A DNA stretch of 35,524 bases from Streptomyces sp. NP-1717 (GCF_022695985.1 NZ_JAAPBF010000055.1:1-35524); one strand, 5' to 3'. Positions 1-7,932 are shown, counted from the stretch's first letter. Numbers and translations: made by a program. Notes: generated by a model not told the origin, from the letters alone.

Positions 1-424
1 CGGGCTCCGGCGCGCGCCTCTGCACCGGTACGTGTACGGGCTCCGCCCTCCGTACCGCCCGCTGCGGCTGGTTGTACGACACCGTGTGCGTCACGATCCG
101 CCCGCTCGGCAGCCGCTCGCGCGTCCGCTCCAGATAGCCCGTCGTCTCCAACTCCCGCAGCGCGGCGGCGATGCGCGCCTCGCTCTCCGGGAAGCGCTCC
201 GTCAGGCACTTGATGCCGATCCGGGCCCCGGCGGGCAGCGACTGGATGTGGACGGCCAGCCCGATCGCGACGAGGGTCAGCTCACGGTGCTGGGCGAGGT
301 GGTTGCCGACGACCGTGTAGCGCTTGGTGTGCCGGGTGTTGGCGTGTACGACACCGGATCGGGCGAGGGGCCGGGGAACTCCGGACGTGGCGCGCGACGG
401 CGCGCTAAGGTGCTGAACATCCAT
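1..424 (-). CDS. Winged helix-turn-helix domain protein (3' end outside window)
   Basis: I read this by hand from the reverse strand: it starts at ATG 424-422 and is still open at base 1, so the C-terminus is missing. The start has an AGGAAG ribosome site eight bases upstream. The first ~35 residues look unstructured. They are followed by a compact domain with VVGNHLAQHRELTLVAIGLA, then IGIKCLTERFPESEARIAAA and LRELETTGYLERTRE, which reads as a winged helix with a recognition helix (about residues 70-110), then RLPSGRIVTHTVSYNQP. The visible tail is rich in Arg, Pro and Val. This arrangement is common among Streptomyces helix-turn-helix proteins of unknown target. DNA binding is inferred from the fold only; the regulon and partner are unknown. 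It is transcribed away from the Nudix gene. Confidence 0.75.
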   Translation of the reverse strand, partial: MDVQHLSAPSRATSGVPRPLARSGVVHANTRHTKRYTVVGNHLAQHRELTLVAIGLAVHIQSLPAGARIGIKCLTERFPESEARIAAALRELETTGYLERTRERLPSGRIVTHTVSYNQPQRAVRRAEPVHVPVQRRAPEP

Positions 425-763
425 TGGGAAGGTCTTGCTTCCTAGGTGGTGAGGCCCTCGTTCGGGATGCCAGTCCCGGCCGGGGGCCGCTGTCTGTATT
501 GAGCTGTCGCCGCGAGCATATGCCCGCCAACCCGTACGAAATCCAGCCCAGTTGCGGGAGTTCACCCATGCGGGTGATGGGAGGCTGGTGGGGTTGGGAG
601 GGTCTTTTCCTCTCCAGGTCATTGAAGGTTCTTTACGTCGCGGGGCACCTGGTCGCGGCCGACCGGGTCGGGGTTCACCGGGTCGTGGCAGACCGCGATC
701 CGGTCGGCCGCGATCCGTTCTCCGCGATCCGGTCGAGACCACGCACCTTAGGGAGTTGGCGGG
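425..763. other. 339-bp divergent intergenic region (HTH gene / Nudix gene)
   Basis: No convincing gene is present. The short frames here lack ribosome sites and family resemblance. The region must contain the promoters of the leftward HTH gene and probably of the rightward Nudix gene. It holds a small hairpin at 562-577 (TCACCC, loop ATGC, GGGTGA), and its right end is a run of short GATCCGGTCG-type repeats described separately. Confidence 0.55.
693..736. repeat. Three short direct repeats upstream of the Nudix gene
   Basis: CCGCGATCCGGTCG occurs at 693-706 and 723-736, with a shortened copy, CCGCGATCCGTTC, at 709-721. The spacing is 14-16 bases. Related GGGTCG blocks lie just before them, from 664. 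The array ends about 27 bases before the Nudix start codon, so it sits in the probable promoter or leader. It could be a binding array or simple slippage; the sequence alone does not decide. Confidence 0.5.
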
Positions 764-1237
764 ATGAGTTTTCGGCTGGCGGCGTACGCCGTGTGCGTCG
801 AGGGCGGGCGGGTGCTGCTCGCCCGCCACGTATCGGCGACGGGCGACAGCACCTGGACGCTTCCGGGTGGCAGGGTCGAGCACGCGGAGGATCCGTTCGA
901 CGCGGTGATCCGGGAGGTCGGCGAGGAGACGGGCTGCGACGCGGTGGTCGAACGGCTGCTGGGCGTGGACTCAAGGGTCGTCCCGGCGGCGGAACGTGCC
1001 GTCCCCGGCGGACCGGAACACCAGAACGTCGGCGTCTTCTACCAGGTCCGCATCACCGGCGGCCGGCTCCGGCCCGAGCCGGACGGCGAGATCGCCGAGT
1101 CCGTCTGGACTCCGATCCCCGATGTCGCCGGCCTGCGCCGCTCCTCGCTGGTCGACATCGGCCTGACCCTGGCACGGACCCTGCCGGCGACCGGCCACGT
1201 CGCCCCCGTCACGGTCGGCGGCCTGATCCGGCACTGA
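764..1237 (+). CDS. Nudix hydrolase
   Basis: A 157-residue single-domain Nudix protein of typical family length. The Nudix box G-x5-E-x7-REVGEETGC is complete: it starts at the second Gly of LPGGRVEHAE (about residue 37), and its REVGEE Glu residues would bind the catalytic Mg2+ or Mn2+. The family cleaves nucleoside diphosphates linked to another group X. The substrate here (oxidised or non-canonical NTP, ADP-ribose or another dinucleotide) cannot be read from sequence. The chosen start is ATG 764, with TTAGGGAG upstream. The N-terminal beta strand (FRLAAYAVCVEGGRVLLAR) is intact and there is no signal peptide, so it is cytosolic. An operator-like inverted-repeat cluster begins only ten bases after the stop codon and belongs to the next gene. 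Confidence 0.88.
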   Translation: MSFRLAAYAVCVEGGRVLLARHVSATGDSTWTLPGGRVEHAEDPFDAVIREVGEETGCDAVVERLLGVDSRVVPAAERAVPGGPEHQNVGVFYQVRITGGRLRPEPDGEIAESVWTPIPDVAGLRRSSLVDIGLTLARTLPATGHVAPVTVGGLIRH

Positions 1238-1246
1238 GCACGACGG

Positions 1247-1275
1247 ATGACATCTGTCATGAACAGTGATGACAG
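1247..1275. promoter_or_regulatory. Clustered inverted-repeat operator upstream of GPP34 gene
   Basis: Three half-sites alternate in orientation: ATGACA (1247-1252), TGTCAT (1255-1260, in CTGTCAT) and ATGACAG (1269-1275). The first two form a perfect 6+6 palindrome with a TC centre. The second and third form a 7+7 inverted repeat with an eight-base spacer. A possible -10 element, TAGCTT, lies at 1308-1313, which would place the sites about 45-75 bases upstream of transcription start, a position suited to an activator. No regulator gene is adjacent. Confidence 0.6.
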
Positions 1276-1371
1276 GTCGGCACTGCTCCCGCCGTCCCCA
1301 CCCCGCCTAGCTTGGACGCAGCAGGGCCCGCTCCTGACGGCCCGCCCGACGCCAACGGTTGGAAAGAGACC

Positions 1372-2040
1372 ATGCCGAACGAGATGCTCATCGTCGAAGA
1401 CCTTCTGCTGCTGATGTTCGACGACGAATCGGGAGCGATCGCGGGGGAGGGCACGCTGTACTACACGCTGGGCGGCGCCGTACTCGTGGAGCTCGGCCTC
1501 GGGAAGTACGTCAGGGTCGACGAGAACGATCAGGGACTGAACGGCCTGAAGGTGCACGCCGTCGCCGGTGACCGGCCGGCGGATCCGGTGCTCCGGGCCG
1601 CGCACGAGAAGGTCGCCGAACGGAAGCGCGGTGTGCAGACCCTCCTCATCGAGATCGGCACCGGGATGCGGCAGACCGTGCTCGATCGGCTCGTGGAGCG
1701 GGGCATGCTGCGCCAGGAGACGAAGAAGACGCTGGGGCTGTTCCGTACGACCGCGACGAAGGCGGCGGACACCGGGCACAAGAAGGCCCTCATGGAGAAG
1801 GTCCGCGCCGTCCTGGTCGACGGCGCGGAGCCCGATGCCCGTACGGCGTCGCTGGTCGGACTGCTGGCCGCGAGCGGCACCCTGCCGAGCCTGCACCGGT
1901 CCATCCCGTGGTCGGGCAAGATCTACAAGCGCGCGAAGGAGCTGGAGCAGGGCAGCTGGGGCGCCGAGGCGGTGAACGCGGCGGTGATGCGGACCGTGGT
2001 GGCGACGTCCGTGGGGACGGCCATCGCCGTCACCAGTTAG
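1372..2040 (+). CDS. GPP34 family phosphoprotein-like protein
   Basis: 222 residues. The sequence matches the bacterial GPP34 (Golgi phosphoprotein 3-like) family. It has the N-terminal MLIVEDLLLLMFDDESG segment, then GTLYYTLGGAVLVELGL, a two-helix RLVERGMLRQE region, and a C-terminal alpha bundle including LVGLLAASGTL and RAKELEQGSWGAEAVNAAV. Eukaryotic GPP34 binds phosphatidylinositol-4-phosphate at the Golgi. In actinobacteria the family is abundant but its role is not established, so membrane association is only an inference. ATG 1372 was chosen because homology starts there and GGAAAGAG lies just upstream; the frame opens further left (1312) without a good ribosome site. The gene follows the inverted-repeat cluster at 1247-1275. 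Confidence 0.82.
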   Translation: MPNEMLIVEDLLLLMFDDESGAIAGEGTLYYTLGGAVLVELGLGKYVRVDENDQGLNGLKVHAVAGDRPADPVLRAAHEKVAERKRGVQTLLIEIGTGMRQTVLDRLVERGMLRQETKKTLGLFRTTATKAADTGHKKALMEKVRAVLVDGAEPDARTASLVGLLAASGTLPSLHRSIPWSGKIYKRAKELEQGSWGAEAVNAAVMRTVVATSVGTAIAVTS

Positions 2041-2143
2041 AGCCCGCGGGCCGGGTTCGCCCCCTGCTCACGCCCGCGGAAACCCAGGAGCCCCCGCAGG
2101 CATGTCATGGAAGGATTCGTGCGGTCTACAGGGGGTGGGGCGC

Positions 2144-2731
2144 ATGGGGCTCGACTACGGCTACGAGATATTCGTCCCGGCGCGGAACGTCGGCAAGGCA
2201 CTCATCGCGCTCTCCGACCTGGCGCCGCGAACCGATCGGGTACCGCCGCTCGCGCTCACCCTGCCCGGCGGCGGCCGGCTCTCCGTCCCGTTCACGTCCC
2301 ACTTCAGGAGCGAGCCGGTCGATTGCTCCGCCAGCGAGACGCTCGAACTCGACACCTCCATCATGTCCGGCGTGGACGACGCGGTGCGCGAGTACGTGGC
2401 GGGCCGTGGCCTCGAACCCGACGAGCTGGGCAGAGTCCAGATCGGGTACATCTACCTCACGGTGCGGTTCGCGCCCGCGCAGCACCCCGCCCACGCCGCA
2501 CTGGAGTTCACCGCGGCCACCTCGGGGATGAGCAGGATGTTCGAGCGCTCCGCAGCCGTCTGGGAGGTGTTCACGGGACTGACAGCCGCGAGTGGCGGGG
2601 TGTGCTGTCTGCTGGACACCGAGAGCGACACCTTCCAGATCTGCTGGCTCAACGGCCGGCCGGTGCGGGACACGGTCCCTGGCCCCAACTTCGCGGACCA
2701 CGCCGACCTTGTGGCGACGTGGCCCGGCTGA
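2144..2731 (+). CDS. Conserved hypothetical protein
   Basis: 195 residues from ATG 2144 (MGLDYGYEIFVPARNV), chosen because GGGGGTGGGG precedes it; an upstream ATG at 2102 would add 14 residues that look unrelated. I do not recognise a named domain. The protein alternates beta-type segments (LALTLPGG, VQIGYIYLTVRFA, ALEFTAATS) with acidic linkers and has a Cys pair in GGVCCLLDTES. There is no signal peptide or membrane segment, so it is presumably cytosolic. Proteins beginning with DYGYEIFVP occur in other streptomycetes as uncharacterised proteins. The next gene starts 18 bases downstream on the same strand, so the two may be co-transcribed. Confidence 0.7.
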   Translation: MGLDYGYEIFVPARNVGKALIALSDLAPRTDRVPPLALTLPGGGRLSVPFTSHFRSEPVDCSASETLELDTSIMSGVDDAVREYVAGRGLEPDELGRVQIGYIYLTVRFAPAQHPAHAALEFTAATSGMSRMFERSAAVWEVFTGLTAASGGVCCLLDTESDTFQICWLNGRPVRDTVPGPNFADHADLVATWPG

Positions 2732-2749
2732 GCGGGTCATGCTTGGGCG

Positions 2750-3016
2750 GTGCCAGGACAGCGGAAGAGGAAGCGACAGCAGCAGCGGCGGGCGCGTGGC
2801 CGGGAGAACGAGGCCGGGCGCTGGATGGTGGTCTTCGAGACCCAGGACCATTCGGAGTGGCGGACCCGACTGCGTGAACTCCGCGCCGCCGACGAGCCGA
2901 TCGACTGGGAGTCGGCCCGGATCGACACGCTGTGCGGCCGGCTCACGTATCCGACCACCTACCGGCTGAGCGTGTTCGTACCGGATCCGCGCCCGGCGGG
3001 TCCCGGGGCGGGCTGA
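2750..3016 (+). CDS. Small conserved hypothetical protein, basic N-terminus
   Basis: 88 residues, starting at GTG 2750. The first ~20 residues are extremely basic and Gln-rich (RKRKRQQQRRARGR). They are followed by a globular part containing WMVVFETQDHSEW, IDWESARIDTLCGR and LTYPTTYRLSVFVPD, and a Pro/Gly tail. The tail region resembles small Streptomyces hypotheticals. The basic head could bind nucleic acid, but that is inference only. The gene lies 18 bases after the preceding hypothetical and ends 16 bases before the stop of the leftward BtrH-like gene, so it is convergent with it. A competing frame at 2592-2969 overlaps the upstream gene and has a random Arg/Ser/Pro composition. Confidence 0.65.
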   Translation: MPGQRKRKRQQQRRARGRENEAGRWMVVFETQDHSEWRTRLRELRAADEPIDWESARIDTLCGRLTYPTTYRLSVFVPDPRPAGPGAG

Positions 3017-3032
3017 CCGCTCGGCAGGGCGG

Positions 3033-4019
3033 CTACAGCTTGCTGAGCGCCCGCATCGCTTCGCGTTCGATGCGCGCGAGTTCGTGGAGGACGGCGCCGG
3101 CCCGGGTGAGGGTCTTCGCGTCGCCGGACTCGCCTGCCGCCGCGACGAGTTCGGCCACCTCCGTCCAGCGGGCGGCGGCTTCCGCGTACAGGCGGTGGCC
3201 GGTGCGCAGGTGGTCGCTGTCGACCAGCCCGGCGGACTCGGCGAGGAAGTCCCGGTAGAGATTGCGGAACAGGGCGCCGCCGGTGCCGGCCTTCTCCATG
3301 AGGACGGCCGCCCGTGGCAGGTCCTCCCGCGGATCGTCGCTGCGCTCCAGCCACTTCGGCACTTGCTTCGCGGTCTTCTCGATGCCCCGGTGGCCGAGGT
3401 TCGCGATGGGCGGGTTCAGGAAGGCGTCGGCACAGGTCTTGATGGCGGGGATGATCCGGCCCTGCGGTGAGGCCGCCGTGCCGCCGGGCGCCGTGATCGT
3501 GAAGGAGCGGTGCCTGGCGGTCATGGGGCCGCGCTCGGCCCTTGCCCTGGCCAGGGCGGCGAGGCCGGTCGTGACCGCTCCGCCCTGCGGGGCGGTGTCC
3601 ACCAGGTGGGCGTCCCTCTCGTCGTAGCCGTACATCGCCACGACGTGCCCGCCGAAGTGCACCTTGGTACTGAAGTAGTCCAGGTGGTAGCTGTCGAGCT
3701 GAAGACCGACCGGCCGGCCGGCGTCGATGGGTCCCGCCACGTTCTGCCACGCCTTGCGCGCGGACGTGGTCTCCTCGACCAGCAGATCGAGCCCAAGTGC
3801 GGCGGTCAGATTCCTGGTCAGCTCGAACGGCTTGACCCGGCCGCCGAGGAACGGGAAGCCCATGGCTCTGCTGTCCCAGTAGATGAAGGAGAGCCCGGAG
3901 CCGAGCCCGAACAGCATCGGCTCGGACAGGTCGATCCCCTCATGCCGCAGCAGCACGCCCAGCGCCGTCGTCTCACAGTGCTCCATGCCACGGACGTCGA
4001 TGTCCTTCACCATGCCCAT
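3033..4019 (-). CDS. BtrH N-terminal domain / DUF4872 family protein
   Basis: 328 residues from ATG 4019. The N-terminal domain resembles BtrH_N, the acyl-transferring papain-like fold of butirosin BtrH. It has a Cys in GMEHCETTALG followed by SEPMLFGLGSGLSFIYWDS, then a His in FGGHVVAMYGYDE and an Asp in HLVDTAPQGG, giving a plausible Cys-His-Asp triad. The C-terminal half is helical and fits DUF4872. Such proteins act as acyl or peptidyl transferases or as peptidases; the substrate is unknown because no biosynthetic cluster is visible. I prefer ATG 4019 because AAGGGA lies about ten bases upstream; ATG 4028 is in frame but only one base from that site. The gene follows the HEAT-repeat gene by 35 bases on the same strand, so the two are probably co-transcribed. 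Confidence 0.8.
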   Translation of the reverse strand: MGMVKDIDVRGMEHCETTALGVLLRHEGIDLSEPMLFGLGSGLSFIYWDSRAMGFPFLGGRVKPFELTRNLTAALGLDLLVEETTSARKAWQNVAGPIDAGRPVGLQLDSYHLDYFSTKVHFGGHVVAMYGYDERDAHLVDTAPQGGAVTTGLAALARARAERGPMTARHRSFTITAPGGTAASPQGRIIPAIKTCADAFLNPPIANLGHRGIEKTAKQVPKWLERSDDPREDLPRAAVLMEKAGTGGALFRNLYRDFLAESAGLVDSDHLRTGHRLYAEAAARWTEVAELVAAAGESGDAKTLTRAGAVLHELARIEREAMRALSKL

Positions 4020-4054
4020 GTCGCTCATTTCCCTTGGATGGTCGTGCCCGCGCG

Positions 4055-5356
4055 TCAGATCGCGTACGCGCCCGTGTGGGGCCTTCCGTGTTCGCGCGCG
4101 TACGGGGTGAGAGCCACCGCCCCGATCCCGCGCACCGTGTTCTGCGGGCCCAAATCCAGCGGGCTCACGCCCAGTTGGTCCGCGAGCTGCGGGGAGAGAT
4201 ACGCGGCGAGGTCCGCCCACTCCTCGTCGTCGGCCCCGGGGTCCCCCACCGGGGTGATGCCCTCCTCGACGCAGGCGGCGCGCTCCTCGGGCAGTGGCTC
4301 ACCCACGGTGTACCGCGCTCCGTCGTCGTCCCAGTAGGAGCCGAAGCGGCGCACGACGGTCCCCTCCTGGACGACGAGCCACCCCGCCCCGCCGCCCTGC
4401 TCCCCGAAGTAGTACGCCTGGGCCCGGCCGTAGCGTCGGCTCAGCCCGGTCACGACGCGCAGGACATCCTCCGCGCGCACCGGATCGACGGGATTGCACC
4501 AGGGGCCAAGCACCAGGGTCCATCCGTCGACCTCCGGAGTGACGTAGACCCTGCCGTACTCGGCGCCGTCGTGGCTGTCGTGCACTCCGACGTTCAGCCC
4601 GAGCTCGAACGTCGCGGGCCGCGCCTCGAAGAGGTCGAGCACCTCCATGACCCCCCGCTGGTCGCCGGTGGGGACGGCTATCCAGGAGGTGGAGCAGGTG
4701 TCGAGGGACTGTGGCCGGTCGTCCAGCACCTTGATACGGATCAGCCGCTCCACGGCGGCACGGTCCGCAGGCGACAGCGCCTCCTCGCCGCCGACCGACG
4801 CGAGGACGGACAGGGCGCGGGACCGCAGCCGCCCGGGGCCATGGACGCGTACCTCGCGCATACGGTCCACGACGTCCGGCCCCAGCATCGTCAGCACCCA
4901 CTCGGCGCGCTGGGCGACGTCCGGGTCCGGATCCGCGAGCAGCGGAGTCAACGCGTCGATCACCAGCGGGTAGTCCACGTCGGGGTTCGGCTCCCGGCCG
5001 TAGGCCACCGAGCAGGCGCACTGGATTCCGTACGCGGCGGAGCTGCGCACCTGGGCGGACGGGTGCGAGAGGGCCTCGACGTACCGGTCGACCGTGCGCA
5101 GGGCGACGAACACGCGGCTGACGCGGCGCCGCGACTCCTCGTCCCCGGCGGCGGCCAGCGCCGCCTGCACCTGGTCGAAGGCGACCGGCCCGATCCGCTT
5201 CGCCAGCACGAACTCGATCTGCCCGTGCGGGACGGGCGAGTCCCCACCCAGCAACTCACCGAGCAGCGCCCCCACGGCCGCGCCCCCCTGCGCGGCCAGC
5301 CTCTCCCGCGCGGCCTCCCGCAGGTCGGGGTCGGCCAGGGCCCTGATCGCATCCAC
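4055..5356 (-). CDS. HEAT-repeat-containing protein
   Basis: 433 residues. The first ~240 residues form antiparallel helical repeats of HEAT type: AIRALADPDLREAARERLAA, VDRYVEALSHPSAQVRSSAA, ALTPLLADPDPDVAQRAEWV and further copies. HEAT arrays usually serve as protein-binding scaffolds. The C-terminal ~190 residues form a separate alpha/beta domain (WTLVLGPWCNPVD, AYYFGEQGGGAGWLVVQEG, FGSYWDDDGARYTVGE) that I cannot assign. The start is GTG 5356, six bases after a strong AAGGAG; a GTG directly before it is closer than usual, and the longer open frame to 5536 has no ribosome site. The protein is cytosolic by appearance. It is upstream of and probably co-transcribed with the BtrH-like gene, which hints at a joint function. 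Confidence 0.78.
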   Translation of the reverse strand: MDAIRALADPDLREAARERLAAQGGAAVGALLGELLGGDSPVPHGQIEFVLAKRIGPVAFDQVQAALAAAGDEESRRRVSRVFVALRTVDRYVEALSHPSAQVRSSAAYGIQCACSVAYGREPNPDVDYPLVIDALTPLLADPDPDVAQRAEWVLTMLGPDVVDRMREVRVHGPGRLRSRALSVLASVGGEEALSPADRAAVERLIRIKVLDDRPQSLDTCSTSWIAVPTGDQRGVMEVLDLFEARPATFELGLNVGVHDSHDGAEYGRVYVTPEVDGWTLVLGPWCNPVDPVRAEDVLRVVTGLSRRYGRAQAYYFGEQGGGAGWLVVQEGTVVRRFGSYWDDDGARYTVGEPLPEERAACVEEGITPVGDPGADDEEWADLAAYLSPQLADQLGVSPLDLGPQNTVRGIGAVALTPYAREHGRPHTGAYAI

Positions 5357-5598
5357 CACGGTCTCCTTCCCGGGCGCGCTGTTCTCCTGCCGCCCATGGT
5401 GGTACACGGCACTGACAGTCCCCGCCGGAGGACAGTGCTCCAGCAGATCCACATGGCCTCGGAGGCAGCGGCCGACGCCGTCGGCACTGACCAAGCGCAA
5501 CCGTCCCTTCAACGCCACGCGGACACAGAGAAGCATTTGATTTCACTCAACGAGTCCAAGGATCATGCCTGTCGGCCGAGTTCGTGACGCTCGGTTCA

Positions 5599-5608
5599 TG
5601 ACCGGTCA
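5599..5608. promoter_or_regulatory. 10-bp palindrome upstream of the WXG100-like gene
   Basis: TGACCGGTCA is a perfect palindrome 42 bases before the start codon, in the 294-bp divergent gap between the HEAT-repeat and WXG100-like genes. A weak vegetative-type promoter for the rightward operon may lie upstream (TTGATT at 5537-5542 and GATCAT at 5561-5566, 18-base spacer). If that promoter is used, the palindrome falls in the leader. The ribosome-site region at 5631-5650 is itself a tandem repeat of GACACGGGGA. Confidence 0.35.
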
Positions 5609-5650
5609 CCACAGGGCAACGGGCGGACGGGACACGGGGAGGACACGGGG

Positions 5651-6109
5651 ATGGCGTGGGACGAGTGGGAGCAGCTCAAGTCCGATGCGATGGAGCGTAG
5701 TTCGGCGCAGACGCAGTTGAATCAGTTATCGGCAGGTCAGGGCGGCAGTACGTCGGGTGGCACCGCGTCCGGGGACGTGAAGTCGGACAAGAAGGCGTGG
5801 TCGACAGCCGGGACAGGTCTCAAGCTCCTGGATGAGCCCATCGGCAGAGCGCTGACGCAATTGAGCGACGGGCAGACGGGGTTGGAAGCGGTCGGGGTGC
5901 AGAGTGCCGTGGCACAGAAGGAGTTGTACGACTCCTGGAAGAAGTACGTCAAAGGTGTGAGCAGGCGGTGCGGCGACCTGGGAGGGCTGTTGGACACCGC
6001 GGGGCACACGCTGTCGAAGACCGATGAACAGCTCAAGGGAGAGCTGGACAAGATCAAGAATCAGTACCAGGACACGGCCGCCGTCGGTGGCGCGAAGACG
6101 GAGAAGTGA
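5651..6109 (+). CDS. WXG100-like helical protein (type VII secretion-associated family)
   Basis: 152 residues, almost entirely alpha-helical with a Gly/Ser-rich linker (SAGQGGSTSGGTASGD, residues ~28-43). It has DEWEQLK near the N-terminus and a YDSWKKYVKG segment in the second half, followed by amphipathic helices rich in Asp, Lys and Leu (DTAGHTLSKTDEQLKGELDK). This is the character of WXG100/ESX-like proteins encoded next to DUF1023 hydrolases in streptomycetes, but the canonical WxG turn is replaced by DSWKK, so membership is an inference. There is no signal peptide. ATG 5651 follows a GGGGAGG site. It is the first gene of a rightward operon and ends nine bases before the hydrolase start. 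Confidence 0.7.
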   Translation: MAWDEWEQLKSDAMERSSAQTQLNQLSAGQGGSTSGGTASGDVKSDKKAWSTAGTGLKLLDEPIGRALTQLSDGQTGLEAVGVQSAVAQKELYDSWKKYVKGVSRRCGDLGGLLDTAGHTLSKTDEQLKGELDKIKNQYQDTAAVGGAKTEK

Positions 6110-6117
6110 TCCGGGGT

Positions 6118-7932
6118 ATGGATCTCGCGACACTGAAGGCTTTCAAGCCCGCTGAGTTCGAGAACGCGGCGGACGGTTACCGGGGGACGGCCGCGATGGC
6201 CACCGCGGCCAAGGACACGATCGATAATCAGATCTGCGCGGGGATCCGTAATCAGCTCAAGGGTGAAGCTGCGGAAGCCGCCTTGCGGGCGCTCGGTGAG
6301 CTGTCGAAGAACTTCCACTACACGCAGAGCGAATGCGGACTCGTAAGCGCGGCGCTGAACGGGTTCGCGTTCGACATGGCGGTGGCCAAACGCAAGCTCG
6401 AAGCGGCTCTCGAAGACGCTGGATCCAACGGCTGCACGGTGGACGCGAATGGCGCCGTCACTTATCCGCCCGGCGGCAAGGAGCAGGACGGCAGGGTCCC
6501 GGACGGCGGCACGGTGACGGGTGCGGCAGGCAGCTCGGGCAGCCCGACGGCGGCGCTGGACCGACAGGCGGCTGCCATGCATCCGAACCCGAACTACGGC
6601 AAGGCGGCCCAGTACGCGGACCGGATCGCGGATTCTTTGAAGGAAGCGGCAGACGCGGACGCGAAGTGGGCGCCGAAGCTGCGTGCGCTGAAGGCAGACG
6701 ACGACCTCGTTGTGTCCGACGCGGACTGGGTTGATACCAAAGAGGACGCAGGCGGCGTGCTCCAGGCCGCCGACGCGTATCTCGACGGAATCACGCCATC
6801 GCCGAAGGACGGTACCCCTGGGCAGAACGTTGAATGGTGGAATTCCCTCACCGCCGAGCAGCGCGCGGACTACCTCGCTGTTCATCCAGGAGCGATCGGC
6901 GCGTTGAACGGCCTCCCGGCGGACATCCGTGACGAGGGGAACCGGATGGTTCTCGCGCAGACCAGAGCGACGTACCAGATGGAGTTGAGCGGTATTCCTC
7001 CAGAGCCGACCAAGTTCCAGCCCAGCCTCAACGCCTCGTGGCCATCGGGCATGACCACAGCCGAATGGCGAGACTGGAACAGCAAGTACGGAGAGAAGCG
7101 TGCCCGGCTGGAGAATGCGATGAAGGGAATGGACCAGATCCAGGAGAGGTTCGACCGGACCGGAGAGAAGGGGCTTCCCGAGGCTTATCTGCTGGGCTTC
7201 GATCTCACAGGACTGGGGGACGGAAAAGTCATCCTCGCCAACGGAAATCCGGATGTGGCGGACCACGTGGGCGTCTATGTGCCCGGCACCCACGCGGGCA
7301 TCGAGAGCATTGGCGACGGCGATGACCTGGGTGAGTTCGGTAAGGCAGAGAAGCTCTGGGACGAGAGCAACGCCATGTCGCCGGGGAAGCAGGTCTCTAC
7401 AATCACCTGGCTCGATTACAACGCTCCGGACAACATCCCGACGGAGGCGACACAGGGCAAGTACGCCGATGAGGGTGGACCTCGGCTGTACGACTTCCTT
7501 CAAGGCAACAGAGCAGCGCAGGAGAGCGCAGTCGGCAGCGCTGCCCACAACACGGCGATCGGTCACAGCTACGGCAGCACTGTGGTGGGTGTCGCGGCGC
7601 AGTCAGGAAGTTGGCAGGACTCCAAAACCGTCGACGACTTCGTATTCGCCGGCAGCCCTGGGGTCCAGGCGGACCATGCGGCGGATCTGGGAGCAGGTGC
7701 CGATCACGTGTGGGCGATGGGTGCGCCCTGGGACGACCAGGGTGTGAGGCAGGGCGGTCGCCTGGTGGGTCTTGGCGACAACGCGACCATTCCGACCGAT
7801 TCATGGTTCGGCGGCAACATCATGGCGAGCGACTCGGCCGATCACGGCGGATTCTGGGACGAAGGTTCCACAAGCCTGCTCAATCAGGCGGCTGTCATCA
7901 CCGGGAACTATCAGAGAGTGAAACTTGAATAG
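6118..7932 (+). CDS. DUF1023 alpha/beta hydrolase with N-terminal WXG100-like helical domain
   Basis: 604 residues. Residues 1-150 are a long-helix domain (LATLKAFKPAEFENAADGYR, LGELSKNFHYTQSECGLVSA) like WXG100-type folds. A Pro/Gly/Ser linker follows, then a second helical stretch, and from about residue 355 the DUF1023 alpha/beta-hydrolase core. The core has a nucleophile elbow GHSYGS (Ser about 484), DDFVFAGSPGV after it, and a late His in SADHGGFWDE. The family is predicted to be serine esterases or lipases; its substrate is unknown. ATG 6118 was chosen by homology (MDLATLKAF); GTG 6106 overlapping the upstream stop would add four residues. There is no signal peptide, so export would need a type VII-like route or the protein acts inside the cell. 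The last eight bases overlap the lipoprotein gene. Confidence 0.85.
   Translation: MDLATLKAFKPAEFENAADGYRGTAAMATAAKDTIDNQICAGIRNQLKGEAAEAALRALGELSKNFHYTQSECGLVSAALNGFAFDMAVAKRKLEAALEDAGSNGCTVDANGAVTYPPGGKEQDGRVPDGGTVTGAAGSSGSPTAALDRQAAAMHPNPNYGKAAQYADRIADSLKEAADADAKWAPKLRALKADDDLVVSDADWVDTKEDAGGVLQAADAYLDGITPSPKDGTPGQNVEWWNSLTAEQRADYLAVHPGAIGALNGLPADIRDEGNRMVLAQTRATYQMELSGIPPEPTKFQPSLNASWPSGMTTAEWRDWNSKYGEKRARLENAMKGMDQIQERFDRTGEKGLPEAYLLGFDLTGLGDGKVILANGNPDVADHVGVYVPGTHAGIESIGDGDDLGEFGKAEKLWDESNAMSPGKQVSTITWLDYNAPDNIPTEATQGKYADEGGPRLYDFLQGNRAAQESAVGSAAHNTAIGHSYGSTVVGVAAQSGSWQDSKTVDDFVFAGSPGVQADHAADLGAGADHVWAMGAPWDDQGVRQGGRLVGLGDNATIPTDSWFGGNIMASDSADHGGFWDEGSTSLLNQAAVITGNYQRVKLE

Noticed and set aside
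32..445. Plus-strand frame at the left edge
   Set aside because: The minus strand here encodes a recognisable winged-helix protein in a consistent frame with a ribosome site.
1270..1313. TGACAG (1270-1275) as the -35 for TAGCTT at 1308
   Set aside because: The spacer would be 32 bases, far too long; TGACAG is better explained as part of the inverted-repeat cluster.
4034..5587. A 517-codon plus-strand frame opposite the HEAT-repeat gene
   Set aside because: The minus-strand protein has clear repeat structure and a strong ribosome site; the plus frame is His/Arg/Val-rich without domains.
6061..7566. A 501-codon minus-strand frame opposite the DUF1023 gene
   Set aside because: The plus strand carries the GHSYGS hydrolase; the minus frame has no motif and crosses the start of the operon.
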